Numbered from the stretch's first letter, positions 45,406-55,451 are shown. The stretch is DNA of 64,000 nucleotides from Saprospirales bacterium (GCA_016719895.1 JADJYG010000004.1:124001-188000); one strand, 5' to 3'. Program-made: numbers and translations. The notes: generated by a model not told the origin, from the letters alone.

Positions 45406-47865
45406 ATGTGGAAGAATCAAATAAAAATCACCTTCCGGAATTTACAAAAACACCGGGCGTTCACCTTCATCAACATCGCAGGCCTGGCCATCGGCGTGGC
45501 CTCCTGCTTGCTGATCCTGCTGTTTGTCGGATTTGAGTGGGGTTTTGACCGGTGGAACCCCAATGCCGGTCGCGTACTCCGCCCCGTGGCGGAGATTAAA
45601 TTTGGGGGGAATGAATTTAAATTAGCCGTGGTGGGCAGCATTGTCGGGCCGGATATACAACAAGCGTTTCCGGAGGTGCAAGCCTATTGCCGGTTCCGGC
45701 AATACGGATCGTACCTGGTCAAACGCGACGGAGATGGCCGGCAAAATATCCGGGAAGACAATGCTTTGACAACCGACAGCACGTTTTTCGAGGTATTTCC
45801 AGTTAGCGTGCTGGAAGGCGATGCCCGCCAGTGCCTCACGGCGCCCAATTCGATCGCCATATCGCGCAGCCGGGCTGAAAAATACTTCGGTACGCCGCAA
45901 ATGGCCCTGGGCCAAACGCTTGTCCTGGATAACCGGGAACGGCGGCAGGTAACGGCGGTTTTTGAAGATTTGCCGCCTCAAACGCACTTCCTGGCCGATT
46001 TTCTGTTGGCTATGACCGGCAATGAAGAGGTAAAAAACGACTCGCCGCTGTGGGCCTCCAGTAATAATTTCCAAACTTATTTCCTTCTGCGGCCGGGAAC
46101 CGATCTAAAAACCTTCGAGTCGAAATTTATCGCCTTTTCCAAAAAGAAAATCAACGAAACGGCCCAACGTATGCTCGGGGCCGATATTTCGGTACTCGAG
46201 GCTTCCGGGCAGTACGTCCGGTATCACTTGCAGCCGTTGCCTTCCATCCACCTGTATTCCGACCTGCAAGTGGAATTGCAGCCTAACGGCAGTATTCAGC
46301 ATGTGTGGATTTTCAGCGCCATCGCGCTGTTTGTGTTGCTCATTGCCTGTATCAACTTCATGAACCTCACGACTGCCCGTTCGGCCCACCGGGCCAAGGA
46401 AATCGGCGTGCGAAAAGTGCTGGGAAGCCCCAAAAGCGCCCTGATCCGGCAGTTTCTGAGCGAATCCATCCTGCTCGCCGCCTTTGCGGTTGTGTTGGCT
46501 GTGGCGGTATCCGCCCTGGCCATGCCCTGGTTTGCCGACCTGACCAACCGGCCCCTCCGGATGCCTTGGGGAAGTCCAGCACTTTGGGTGTCCCTGTTTG
46601 CTGGCATTGGCATTGTCGGCCTGTTGGCTGGCGTCTATCCGGCTTTTGTTCTCTCGGCTTTCGACCCCGTCCGGACCCTGAAGGGCGACTCCGGCCGCCA
46701 ATCGGGCAACGCGCGTTTGCGAAGCGCCCTGGTGGTGTTTCAGTTTTCCACCTCCATCGCCCTGATCATTGCGACGGCCCTGGTGTACAACCAATTAAAT
46801 TTCATTCAACAGAAAAAACTGGGTTTCCAAAAAGACCAGGTGTTGATCCTCGACGACGCCTACGGCCTGGGCGATGCCGTGCCGGCCTATAAAACAGAAG
46901 TGGAAAAACTGCCAGCGGTTTCGGCCGTAACGGTTTCGGGATTTTTACCGGTGCCTTCCAACCGGAACGACCAGACGTTTTCCACCGTACGCGAATTCCG
47001 GGAAGATCAGTCGGTCAACATGCAATTCTGGCGCGTAGATGACGACTATCTGAAAACGATCGGGCTTGAAATGGCGCAGGGACGGTTTTTTGACCCTGCA
47101 CAATTCCCTTCCGACAGTTCAGCCATTATATTAAATGAGACCGCCGCCCGTCTTTTTGGCTTCGGGCAGCCCCTCGGCGCAAAAGTATATAGCCTGAGCG
47201 GACAGGTATCCGGGGCGCCCAAGCCGGAGGATTTTATCGAGCTGACCGTCGTAGGGGTCGTAAAGGACTTCCATTTCTCCAGCTTGCGGGATAATATCAG
47301 TGCTTTGTCTATGCGCCTGGGACAGTCGACCGGTTTATTGTCCATCCGATACCAGGCCGCCGACACCAGGGCGCTCCTTACCGCACTGGAGGAAAAATGG
47401 AAACAGATGGCGCCCGGCCAGCCTTTCCGTTACCGGTTTATGGACGATGCGTTTGCCCGCATCTATGCCACCGAGCAACGTCTTGGCAAGATCGCCGGCA
47501 TTTTTGCCCTGCTTTCCGTTTTTGTTTCCTGCCTCGGGCTTTTTGGCTTAGCCACTTATACGGCAGAACGCCGCACGAAGGAGATCGGTATCCGCAAAGT
47601 ATTGGGGGCAACCACCCCGGGCATTATAGGCCTGTTGTCAAAAGATTTTCTGAAACTGGTATTGCTTTCGCTGGTATTCGCGTCGCCATTATCCTGGTAT
47701 TTTATGCATAAATGGTTGGAAAACTTTGCTTACCGCATACCGGTACAATGGTGGATATTCCCATTGGCTGGATTGATCGCCGTGGGTATTGCGTTTTTCA
47801 CCGTGAGTTTTCAAAGCATCAGGGCTGCACTGGCTAACCCCGTCCGGTCTTTGCGCAACGAATAA
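45406..47865 (+). CDS. ABC transporter permease, MacB/FtsX-like (copy 1)
   Basis: An 819-residue permease with two FtsX domains and two periplasmic core (MacB_PCD) domains. The N-terminal NQIKITFRNLQKHRAFTFIN and helix IAGLAIGVASCLLILLF are typical. FtsX blocks appear at about 290-420 (with EIGVRKVLGSPKSALIRQFL) and 690-810 (KEIGIRKVLGATTPGIIGLL), and the protein ends RAALANPVRSLRNE. It belongs to the sigma-54 operon with the adaptor and ATPase. It converges on the symporter gene with eight bases between the stops. Confidence 0.92.
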   Translation: MWKNQIKITFRNLQKHRAFTFINIAGLAIGVASCLLILLFVGFEWGFDRWNPNAGRVLRPVAEIKFGGNEFKLAVVGSIVGPDIQQAFPEVQAYCRFRQYGSYLVKRDGDGRQNIREDNALTTDSTFFEVFPVSVLEGDARQCLTAPNSIAISRSRAEKYFGTPQMALGQTLVLDNRERRQVTAVFEDLPPQTHFLADFLLAMTGNEEVKNDSPLWASSNNFQTYFLLRPGTDLKTFESKFIAFSKKKINETAQRMLGADISVLEASGQYVRYHLQPLPSIHLYSDLQVELQPNGSIQHVWIFSAIALFVLLIACINFMNLTTARSAHRAKEIGVRKVLGSPKSALIRQFLSESILLAAFAVVLAVAVSALAMPWFADLTNRPLRMPWGSPALWVSLFAGIGIVGLLAGVYPAFVLSAFDPVRTLKGDSGRQSGNARLRSALVVFQFSTSIALIIATALVYNQLNFIQQKKLGFQKDQVLILDDAYGLGDAVPAYKTEVEKLPAVSAVTVSGFLPVPSNRNDQTFSTVREFREDQSVNMQFWRVDDDYLKTIGLEMAQGRFFDPAQFPSDSSAIILNETAARLFGFGQPLGAKVYSLSGQVSGAPKPEDFIELTVVGVVKDFHFSSLRDNISALSMRLGQSTGLLSIRYQAADTRALLTALEEKWKQMAPGQPFRYRFMDDAFARIYATEQRLGKIAGIFALLSVFVSCLGLFGLATYTAERRTKEIGIRKVLGATTPGIIGLLSKDFLKLVLLSLVFASPLSWYFMHKWLENFAYRIPVQWWIFPLAGLIAVGIAFFTVSFQSIRAALANPVRSLRNE

Positions 47866-47873
47866 ACAACGCC

Positions 47874-49265
47874 TCAGGACTGGTCGAAGTCGGCCTCGCC
47901 TTCCCATTTTGCAATCACGCAGGAGGCCAGGCAGTTGCCGATCAGATTGACAGTGGTTCGAGCCATATCCATCAGTTCGTCGATGCCGAGAATGATAAAA
48001 ATCGGTTCTACCGGCAAACCAAAAGAGGTGGCGGTAGCCATCAGGATCACCAGCGAAGCCCGCGGAACCCCCGCGATGCCTTTCGTGGTGAGCATGAGCG
48101 TCAGTAGGATCAAAATCTGTTGGTCGATCGAAAGGTCGATGCCGGCAGCCTGCGCGACGAATACGGTGGCCAGGGAAAGATACAGCGTGGATCCGTCGAG
48201 GTTAAAACTATAGCCGGCGGGCAGTACGAATGCGGCGATTTTCCGCGGTACCCCGAATTTTTCCATGGCTTGCAGCGCTTTCGGCAGGGCCGCCTCCGAG
48301 CTGGTGGTGGAAAAGGCGATGGTGGCCGGCTCCAGGATGGCATTGAGAAATTTTTTCAGGGGCAATTTTATCCAAAGCGCAATGGGGAGCAGCACGCCCA
48401 GTATGAAAATAAACAAAGCGGCATACAGGGTGCCCAACAGTTTGAGCAGGTTCAGGAGAATATCGAATCCCATGTGACCAACGGTGTAAGCGATGGCGGC
48501 GCCAACGGCAAAAGGAGCAAAATACATCACGATACCCGTAAACTTGAACATGACTTCCGTCAGGCTTTCGGCAAAGCGAAGCATGGTGCCTTTGTGCGGC
48601 TCGTGAATCATGGCCAGGCCGATGGCAAACAAAATGCTGAATACCACCAGTTGAAGCACCTGCCCTTCCGCCACTGCCTTCGCGATATTTTCCGGGAAAA
48701 TATGCAGGATGGTTTCCTGCCAGCCCATCGGCGGCGGAACCTCCAGTTTTTCGGTTTGCGTGGCCGGCGGCAGGTTAATCCCGACACCCGCCTTGCTGAT
48801 GTTGATGGCAAACAAACCGATGAACAGCGCGATGGTGGTCACCGCCTCAAAATACAAAATCGATTTCCAGCCCATGCGGCCAACTTGCTTCAGATCGGCA
48901 TGGCCAGCAATGCCAACGACCAGGGTGCCGAAAATCAGCGGGGCGATGATCGTTTTGATGAGCTTCAGAAAAACCTGGCTGACGATCTTCAGTTCCTGCG
49001 CAATAGCGGGGAAATCATAGCCAAATTCTGCTCCGATAACCATGCTGAACAAGATCCAGGTAGTCAGGTGGTTGCGGCGCCAGCAACCGTACGACAAGAC
49101 CAGGATGGCGGCCCAGCGAAAAGCAGCGGGAACGGCGGCAGGCAGGGTTGCCCACCCCATCGTTTGCACAAGCGTAATCAAAACAGCTGCGGAACAGATG
49201 ATCAGGGCAATCAGAAAAAACCTGGATGCGAAGGACAGGCGCGTAGTGTTTTCGTTTTGTTGCAT
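47874..49265 (-). CDS. Dicarboxylate/amino acid:cation symporter (DAACS family)
   Basis: A 463-residue inner-membrane symporter of the GltP/DctA type, using H+ or Na+. The substrate-site signatures are present: AFSTTSSEAALPKALQ (HP1 serine-rich loop), AGYSFNLDGSTLYLS, the TTKGIAGVPRASLVIL hairpin and DELMDMARTTVNLIGN. The N-terminus has two additional hydrophobic segments (about 13-60). It is on the opposite strand from the efflux genes, so it is not in their operon. The substrate (glutamate, aspartate or C4-dicarboxylate) is not determined. Confidence 0.94.
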   Translation of the reverse strand: MQQNENTTRLSFASRFFLIALIICSAAVLITLVQTMGWATLPAAVPAAFRWAAILVLSYGCWRRNHLTTWILFSMVIGAEFGYDFPAIAQELKIVSQVFLKLIKTIIAPLIFGTLVVGIAGHADLKQVGRMGWKSILYFEAVTTIALFIGLFAINISKAGVGINLPPATQTEKLEVPPPMGWQETILHIFPENIAKAVAEGQVLQLVVFSILFAIGLAMIHEPHKGTMLRFAESLTEVMFKFTGIVMYFAPFAVGAAIAYTVGHMGFDILLNLLKLLGTLYAALFIFILGVLLPIALWIKLPLKKFLNAILEPATIAFSTTSSEAALPKALQAMEKFGVPRKIAAFVLPAGYSFNLDGSTLYLSLATVFVAQAAGIDLSIDQQILILLTLMLTTKGIAGVPRASLVILMATATSFGLPVEPIFIILGIDELMDMARTTVNLIGNCLASCVIAKWEGEADFDQS

Positions 49266-49618
49266 GCTAACGTAATTAGTTCCCGGTTCAAGCCGGCGAA
49301 AACGGAATGTTCCATGTGGGCGGCAGCAAATGTCGCTGGCAAAAATTGTACGGCAAAAATATTGAACATTTCATTTTCATATCCTTTTCCAATTTCAACT
49401 GCTTATGGCACAGATCGCTATACCGATTCCCGCAGGCTCCGAAAACAGGAGATTGAAATCGCTGTCACCGGCAATGGCCAGCAACTACAGGCGGCGTATT
49501 TTATCGGAGAACCAACCGGGGTGTACATCCCAGCATGTTTGTTCACCGGGAAGAATGGGCAATGCATCGGAAACAAACGTACGAGCATGTTGGAAAGCGT
49601 ATGATTTCGAACACCCAT
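49266..49618. other. Intergenic region upstream of symporter and second permease
   Basis: About 350 bases without a credible gene. A plus-strand frame at 49404-49671 is open but shows no family-like features. A lone GAACAC half-site is at 49609-49614. The region must hold the symporter promoter, which I cannot place. Confidence 0.45.
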
Positions 49619-49635
49619 TGTTCGTTTTCGAACAC
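49619..49635. promoter_or_regulatory. Inverted repeat, likely activator binding site 3
   Basis: TGTTC (49619-49623), six bases, GAACAC (49630-49635) repeats the half-site and spacing of the two sites near the NtrC-like gene. It is centred about 88 bases before the predicted sigma-54 transcript start of the second permease. Confidence 0.62.
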
Positions 49636-49688
49636 TCTCGTCGCCGGACTTCATCCGCAATATTCTGTTAATTAATTTGTTATGCCGC

Positions 49689-49703
49689 TGGCATAATCAT
49701 TGT
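49689..49703 (+). promoter_or_regulatory. Sigma-54 (-24/-12) promoter of the second permease
   Basis: TGGCAT at 49689-49694, five bases, TTGT at 49700-49703; it differs from TGGCAC-N5-TTGC at two positions. The predicted start near 49715 leaves a leader of about 140 bases before ATG 49855. Confidence 0.55.
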
Positions 49704-49854
49704 TCCATAGCAAGCATCTTTAAAAACCGCATATCTGCCACAACAAACGGCTAAATAACAGAACTATGAAACGGCGTTTTTTCCCTCCATTGCTTCAAAC
49801 GATTTGCCCGGAAACGCCTATTGACGACTGTTGCTGTCGAAAACTAAAACCCGT

Positions 49855-52284
49855 ATGCTGCAGAATTATCTGAAAATCGCCCTCCGAAACTTGTTTCGGT
49901 TTAAAGGTTTTACCCTGCTCAACACCGTTGGACTATCCGTCGGAATCGCAGCTTGCCTACTGATCGTACAACACCTGCGCGATGAACTGCGGTTCGACCG
50001 GCACCATGCTCAAATTGAGCGGCTTTTCCGCGTAGGCACTTCGTTCAACATCGGTGACGAAACCAACACCACCGCCACGAGCCCGGCGCCGCTGGCCTGG
50101 ACCCTGGCGCAGGATTACCCCGAGGTGGAAACAGCCGCGCGACTGCTGAAAGCCCCGTCGATCAACCAGTACCTGGTCAAATACGAAAACCGCTCCTACT
50201 TTGAACAAAAGGGATATCTCGTTGACAGTACATTTTTCCGGCTATTCAGCTATGATTTTGTCGCCGGCAACCCCGAAACGGCGCTGAACGAACCGTATTC
50301 CGTGGTGCTGAGCTCCGCCCTGGCGGAAAAATATTTCGGCGGACAAAATCCGCTGTACCAAACCATCCGGATCGGCGACCCAAACGGGGAGTATGAATTC
50401 AAAGTGACCGGGGTGTTCGATGAAAAAACGTATCGTTCGCACATTGACGGCAATTTTTACATGAACATTCGCAGCACAGCCTCGGGGCAGCGATTTCACA
50501 ACCTGACGGAATGGGCGGGCAACAACCTGTTTTATACCTATGTCCGTTTGCGCCCCGGCGCCGATCCGGCAGCGCTGACGGCCAAACTTCCGGCGTTGGT
50601 TGAAGCCAAAGCCGGCGAGCGCCTGCGCACGCTTGGGTTTCACAAAGAACATTTTCTGGAGCCGGTATCCGAAATTTACCTGCATTCCGCCGCCAATTAC
50701 CCTGTCGGCCCAACAGGCGATATTTCCCTGGTTTACGTATTCATCGCCATCGCCGTTTTCATTTTACTGATCGCCTGTATCAATTTCGTGAACCTGGCCA
50801 CAGCGAAAGCCACCATCCGGGCGCGCGAAGTTGGCGTGCGCAAAGTGATCGGCGCCAGCCGCGCCATGCTTATTCAGCAATTCATGAGCGAGTCCTTCGT
50901 CTTGTCGGCGCTGGCAGTAGTTCTGGCTATAGCCGGCGCAAAAATATTTTTGCCCTGGTTCAACGAAATGACGGGCAAGGAACTTCGGATTGATTTTGCG
51001 CAGGACCCTGCCCTGCTGGCCTGGATCGGCGGCATGACCATCTTCACGACCTTCCTGGCGGGCAGCTATCCGGCGCTCTATTTGTCGCGGTTTAGCCCGG
51101 CAAATATCTTCCGGGGAAAATCGGGGATGCATCTGTCTGCCCAACAGGTGCGTCGCGCGTTGGTGGTGCTGCAGTTTATCGTGTCGGTTGCGCTGATCCA
51201 GGGTATACTGGTGATCCGGCAGCAAATGATTTATATCCAAAACAAAGACCTGGGTTTTGAAAAAGACGCCCGTATCGTCGTCCAGATGAACACTACCAAA
51301 TCGATGGAAAACTACCCGGCGCTTCGGCAGGCGTTTTTAAAACAAAGCGGCGTGTTATCGGCCGGCGGCTCCAGGTCTATTCCGGGCGGTCCGAATATCG
51401 AAGACATGCTGTTTTACGGCGAAGGGAAGGCGCCCGACGAAACCGTTCATTCCCACCTGCACATCATTGATCCGTCGTTTTTGCCGACAATGAGATTCGG
51501 CCTGGTTGCCGGCCGCTTTTTTGAGGAGAGCCGGCCTGCCGATTCCCTGCAGGCGGTTGTAGTGTCGGAAGCAATGGCCCGGGGGCTGGGTTATCCGCCG
51601 GAAAATGCCATCGGGCGAAAATTCTTTTGGAACTGGTCGGGCGAGGTGCATACCCAGGAAATTATTGGGGTGGTGCGCGATTTTCACGCCGCATCCCTGC
51701 GCAGCGAAATTGATGCCCACACCTTTTTCTGGAGCCACGGCGAGCAATTTACCTACCTGGTCGCATCCGTTTCCACCCAAGCCGTAAAACCCCTGATAAA
51801 TGCCCTGGAAAACAGCTGGCAACAGATTAATCCGGGAGAGCCGTTCGAGTTTTATTTTCTCGACGACAAATTGCAACAAGCGTATCTGACCGACCAACGC
51901 GCGGCACGGTTGATCTCGGCATTCACCCTGCTGGCATTGTTTATTTCTTGCCTGGGTTTATTCGGCCTGGCGGCCTTTTCCGCCGAAAGCCGTACCAAGG
52001 AAATCGGGGTGCGCAAGGTGTTGGGCGCCAGCGTGAGTAATATTGTTTCGCTGTTGTCGAAAGATTTCCTCCTGCTCGTACTGGTCGCCATCGCCATCGC
52101 CACGCCCCTTGCCTGGTATTTTACAAGCCAATGGCTCCAGGCGTTTCATTACCATATCAACATGCCGTGGTGGACCTTTGGCGTGGCTGGCATGACGGCC
52201 CTGTTTCTGGCGCTGGCCACGGTGAGCTGGCAAAGCGTCAGGGCGGCCCTGGCCAACCCCGTGCAGGCGCTTCGGAATGAGTGA
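49855..52284 (+). CDS. ABC transporter permease, MacB/FtsX-like (copy 2)
   Basis: An 809-residue paralogue of the first permease: MLQNYLKIALRNLFRFKGFT, helix TLLNTVGLSVGIAACLLIVQ, FtsX blocks with EVGVRKVIGASRAMLIQQFM and KEIGVRKVLGASVSNIVSLL, and the end VRAALANPVQALRNE. A TTG codon at 49831 is in frame, but ATG 49855 fits the family start. It has no ATPase of its own and may share the one at 44565, since a similar repeat and sigma-54 promoter precede it. Confidence 0.92.
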   Translation: MLQNYLKIALRNLFRFKGFTLLNTVGLSVGIAACLLIVQHLRDELRFDRHHAQIERLFRVGTSFNIGDETNTTATSPAPLAWTLAQDYPEVETAARLLKAPSINQYLVKYENRSYFEQKGYLVDSTFFRLFSYDFVAGNPETALNEPYSVVLSSALAEKYFGGQNPLYQTIRIGDPNGEYEFKVTGVFDEKTYRSHIDGNFYMNIRSTASGQRFHNLTEWAGNNLFYTYVRLRPGADPAALTAKLPALVEAKAGERLRTLGFHKEHFLEPVSEIYLHSAANYPVGPTGDISLVYVFIAIAVFILLIACINFVNLATAKATIRAREVGVRKVIGASRAMLIQQFMSESFVLSALAVVLAIAGAKIFLPWFNEMTGKELRIDFAQDPALLAWIGGMTIFTTFLAGSYPALYLSRFSPANIFRGKSGMHLSAQQVRRALVVLQFIVSVALIQGILVIRQQMIYIQNKDLGFEKDARIVVQMNTTKSMENYPALRQAFLKQSGVLSAGGSRSIPGGPNIEDMLFYGEGKAPDETVHSHLHIIDPSFLPTMRFGLVAGRFFEESRPADSLQAVVVSEAMARGLGYPPENAIGRKFFWNWSGEVHTQEIIGVVRDFHAASLRSEIDAHTFFWSHGEQFTYLVASVSTQAVKPLINALENSWQQINPGEPFEFYFLDDKLQQAYLTDQRAARLISAFTLLALFISCLGLFGLAAFSAESRTKEIGVRKVLGASVSNIVSLLSKDFLLLVLVAIAIATPLAWYFTSQWLQAFHYHINMPWWTFGVAGMTALFLALATVSWQSVRAALANPVQALRNE

Positions 52285-52368
52285 GCCGGTGTTTTCAAGG
52301 GGTCGCAGACTGTTGTTCGAAATTTTTGGCCGATATTCCGGCCGGAATCGCGCACTGCGCATATTGCT

Positions 52369-52890
52369 ATGCTGCTATCTATTGCCGCACCAGCCGATAT
52401 TCAGGAAATGCTCCGCCTGATCAACCGCGCCTACCGGGGGGAACCATCCCGCGCGGGGTGGACCACCGAAGCCGATTACCTCGCGGGCGATATCCGGAGC
52501 GATGCAGATGATCTGGCGGAACACATGAACCGCCCGGCCGCCGTTTTTCTGAAAGTGGTTGACGAAACGGGCGCCATCGCCGGTTGCGTTTTTCTGGAAA
52601 AACACGCAACGCGCCTGTACCTGGGCATGTTGTCGGTGTGGCCGGAGATGCAAAACCGGGGGATTGGAAAACTCCTGCTGGATGGCGCCGAAGCCCAGGC
52701 CCGGGCGTTTGGTTGCAGTTCCATCTACATGCAGGTGATTTCCCTGCGAACGGAGCTGCTGGAATGGTACGAACGCCACGGTTACAGCCCTACCGGCGAA
52801 CGAAAACCTTTTGTGTCGCCGCTCAAATTTGGCGTGCCGCAAGTCCCCCTGGAATTTGTGATTTTGGAAAAAATGTTGCCCGGCGCTTAA
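52369..52890 (+). CDS. GNAT N-acetyltransferase
   Basis: A 173-residue acetyltransferase. The GNAT core includes GCVFLEKHATRLYLGMLSVW, the acetyl-CoA loop QNRGIGKLLLDGAEAQAR and the late motif LLEWYERHGYSPTGERKPF. The substrate is unknown. It follows the second permease by 84 bases and has a strong family appearance with no truncation, unlike the frameshifted GNAT at 6053. Confidence 0.9.
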   Translation: MLLSIAAPADIQEMLRLINRAYRGEPSRAGWTTEADYLAGDIRSDADDLAEHMNRPAAVFLKVVDETGAIAGCVFLEKHATRLYLGMLSVWPEMQNRGIGKLLLDGAEAQARAFGCSSIYMQVISLRTELLEWYERHGYSPTGERKPFVSPLKFGVPQVPLEFVILEKMLPGA

Positions 52891-52970
52891 CGCGAATCTG
52901 TGCAGACAAGCGGGGGATTTGGCAGACGGCTGCGTACATTTGACATATCCTACAACGATCTTCCTGAATC

Positions 52971-55451
52971 ATGCGGCTAAAATTCACCGTTTTTCTACCG
53001 CTCAGCGCTTGTTTTTTCAGCGCTTTCCTGACGATGGCGCAACCAAATGCCTGGATTCGCATCAACCAACTAGGCTACCTGGAAAAAGATCTGAAAGTAG
53101 CCGTCCTGGTCAGCAAAACCCCGCTGCAGCCCACTTCGTTTGAACTCTGCGATGCCCTGACCGGGCAAACTGTCTTTTGGAGCACCCGTTTCCGCCAGTA
53201 CGGCCCATATGCGGCTTTTTCATCCGGATACCGGCTCGATTTTTCGGCATTTTCCCTGCCAGGCGCATACTACGTGCAGGCTGGCGACATCCGGTCGCCG
53301 GTGTTCCGCATCGCCAACGATGTTTACGACGGGACCGCAGATTTTATCCTGAAATACATGCGCCAGCAACGCTGCGGCTATAATCCCTTTCTGCGGGATT
53401 CCTGTCATACCCGCGACGGCTTTATTATTTACCACCCCGACCCGGTCCGCGACTCGATGCCCATAGATGCGTTCGGCGGCTGGCACGATGCTTCCGATTA
53501 CCTGCAATACTTACCCACGACCGCCAATGCCGTTTTCCAGTTGCTGTTTGCCTACCGGCAGCATCCGGAGAGTTTCGGCGATCGCTTTGACGCCGCCGGG
53601 CTGCCGGGCGCCAACGGCATACCCGATGTGCTTGATGAAGCCAAATGGGGCCTGGACTGGATGCGGCGCCTCAACCCCGCGCCGGGAGAATACTACAACC
53701 AGGTAGCCGACGACCGCGACCACCGCGGTATGCGCCTGCCCACCCGCGACACTTTTTCGTATGGCGCTCCTGATGGCAGTCTGGCCCGGCCGGTATATTT
53801 CATTGACGGCAAACCACAGGGCGCATTCAGGTATAAAAACCGCACGCAAGGGGCGGCTTCCTCTGCAGGCAAATTTGCCGCCGCCTTTGCCCTGGGTAGC
53901 GAAATACTCGCACCCTTCTATCCGGCGTACGCCCGGGATTTACGCACCCGCGCCCTGGAAGCCTATGTATGGGGAAAAAACCAACCCGGCTTTACGCAAA
54001 CAGCCCCTTGCCGGGCGCCATATTTCTATGAAGAAGAAAACTGGGTGGACGACATGGAAAACGCCGCGGCCCAACTCGACCGCCGCTTTCCAGGCAAAGG
54101 TTTTGCCGAAGAAGCCGTCCGATACGGCCATGCCGAACCGGTTACGCCCTGGATGGGCAGCGACACCGCCCGGCACTACCAGTGGTACCCGTTCATCAAC
54201 CTCGGGCATTATTTTTTAGCTCATTCCGGCAATTCGGACAGCGCAGATTTTCGCCGGTACCTGCGACGCGGGATCGACAGCATTTTTCAGCGCGGCCAAA
54301 ACAATCCCTTCTTGTTTGGCGTGCCCTTTATCTGGTGCTCCAACAACCTCGTGGCAGCGGCCTGCACCCAGGCGCGGCTGTACCGGACGCTTACGGGCGA
54401 CAGCAGCCGGTTGGAAATGGAATATGCGCTGCGCGACTGGCTTTTCGGCTGCAACCCCTGGGGCGTAAGTATGGTCATCGGCCTTCCTTCCGATGGCGTT
54501 TGGCCCCGCGATCCGCATTCGGCGTTTACCCACCTGCACCACTACCCTATCGACGGCGGCCTCGTGGATGGCCCCATTTACGGCAGCATCTGGAACAAAC
54601 TGATCGGCATTACCCTGTATCAACCGGATGAATACGCCGCATTTCAATCGCCCCTCGTCGCCTACCACGACGATTATGGCGATTACTCCTCCAACGAGCC
54701 GACCATGGACGGAACGGCCAGTTTGAGTTACCTGCTGGCGGCGCTCCAGGCCGAGGGGCAGTCCCGCGTCACACGCGATGCCTATGGCGCCCTTATCCGA
54801 AGCGATTCTACCCAAAAAGTGATCCGGCTCATTTTCACCGCCCACGACCATACCGAGGGCGTGCGGTCGATACTAAAAACGCTGCGGAAAAACCGCATTA
54901 AGGGGTCTTTCTTTCTCACCGGCGATGCCTGCCGGCGTCAGCCCGGCATGGTACGTCAAATTAAAGCCGGCGGGCACTACCTGGGCGTTCATTCCGACCG
55001 TCACTTGTTGTATTGCGATTGGCAACGCCGGGATTCCCTGCTGGTAAGCAAAGCGGAATTCCGGACCGATCTCCGGGAAAACTTCAAGGCCCTGAAGCAA
55101 GCAGCCGGTGTGATCAAACCGGGCGCATACATGTTTATCCCGCCGTATGAATGGTACAACGATAGTATTATCCGCTGGAGCCGGCAAGCCGGGTTGCGCC
55201 TTTTCAACTTTACGCCGGGTACGCTCTCGCAAGCCGACTATACCACGCCCGCCATGCCGAATTACCGGCCGTCAGAAACTATTTATCAAAGTATTCTGGA
55301 GTGCGAACAACAAGGGCCCAACGGGCTCAATGGCTTTCACCTGCTGATTCACCTGGGCGCCGGGCCAGATCGTCCGGACAAGTTTTACCGGCGCCTGGAT
55401 CAGTTGATCCGGGAATTGAAGGCGCGGGGATACCGCTTTCAGCGCTGGTGA
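52971..55451 (+). CDS. GH9 glycoside hydrolase fused to a NodB-type polysaccharide deacetylase
   Basis: An exported 826-residue enzyme. A signal peptide (1-23, ending FLTMAQ) is followed by the CelD-type immunoglobulin-like N-domain (about 25-115, INQLGYLEKDLKVAVLVS). The GH9 catalytic barrel covers about 118-600, with DAFGGWHDASDY (nucleophile-side D173/D176), RDPHSAFTHLHHY and the acid E576 in SNEPTMDGTASL. Residues about 612-826 form a carbohydrate esterase 4 (NodB) domain: D626-H627 in FTAHDHTEG, H674 and H678 in GVHSDRHLLY. GH9 cleaves cellulose-like or chitosan-type beta-1,4 chains; CE4 removes N- or O-acetyl groups. A TACATTTG element lies at 52935-52942. The actual glycan is unknown. 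Confidence 0.9.
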   Translation: MRLKFTVFLPLSACFFSAFLTMAQPNAWIRINQLGYLEKDLKVAVLVSKTPLQPTSFELCDALTGQTVFWSTRFRQYGPYAAFSSGYRLDFSAFSLPGAYYVQAGDIRSPVFRIANDVYDGTADFILKYMRQQRCGYNPFLRDSCHTRDGFIIYHPDPVRDSMPIDAFGGWHDASDYLQYLPTTANAVFQLLFAYRQHPESFGDRFDAAGLPGANGIPDVLDEAKWGLDWMRRLNPAPGEYYNQVADDRDHRGMRLPTRDTFSYGAPDGSLARPVYFIDGKPQGAFRYKNRTQGAASSAGKFAAAFALGSEILAPFYPAYARDLRTRALEAYVWGKNQPGFTQTAPCRAPYFYEEENWVDDMENAAAQLDRRFPGKGFAEEAVRYGHAEPVTPWMGSDTARHYQWYPFINLGHYFLAHSGNSDSADFRRYLRRGIDSIFQRGQNNPFLFGVPFIWCSNNLVAAACTQARLYRTLTGDSSRLEMEYALRDWLFGCNPWGVSMVIGLPSDGVWPRDPHSAFTHLHHYPIDGGLVDGPIYGSIWNKLIGITLYQPDEYAAFQSPLVAYHDDYGDYSSNEPTMDGTASLSYLLAALQAEGQSRVTRDAYGALIRSDSTQKVIRLIFTAHDHTEGVRSILKTLRKNRIKGSFFLTGDACRRQPGMVRQIKAGGHYLGVHSDRHLLYCDWQRRDSLLVSKAEFRTDLRENFKALKQAAGVIKPGAYMFIPPYEWYNDSIIRWSRQAGLRLFNFTPGTLSQADYTTPAMPNYRPSETIYQSILECEQQGPNGLNGFHLLIHLGAGPDRPDKFYRRLDQLIRELKARGYRFQRW

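Noticed and set aside
49401..49420. TGGCACAGATCGC as a further sigma-54 promoter
   Set aside because: The -12 half is missing; only the -24 element is matched.
48120..49604. Long plus-strand frame of 494 codons opposite the DAACS symporter
   Set aside because: It is the antisense shadow of a clear transporter gene, is rich in Q, N, R and G without motifs, and exists because of codon bias.
49404..49671. Small plus-strand frame in the gap upstream of permease copy 2
   Set aside because: It has no recognisable features and its end overlaps the activator-site inverted repeat.
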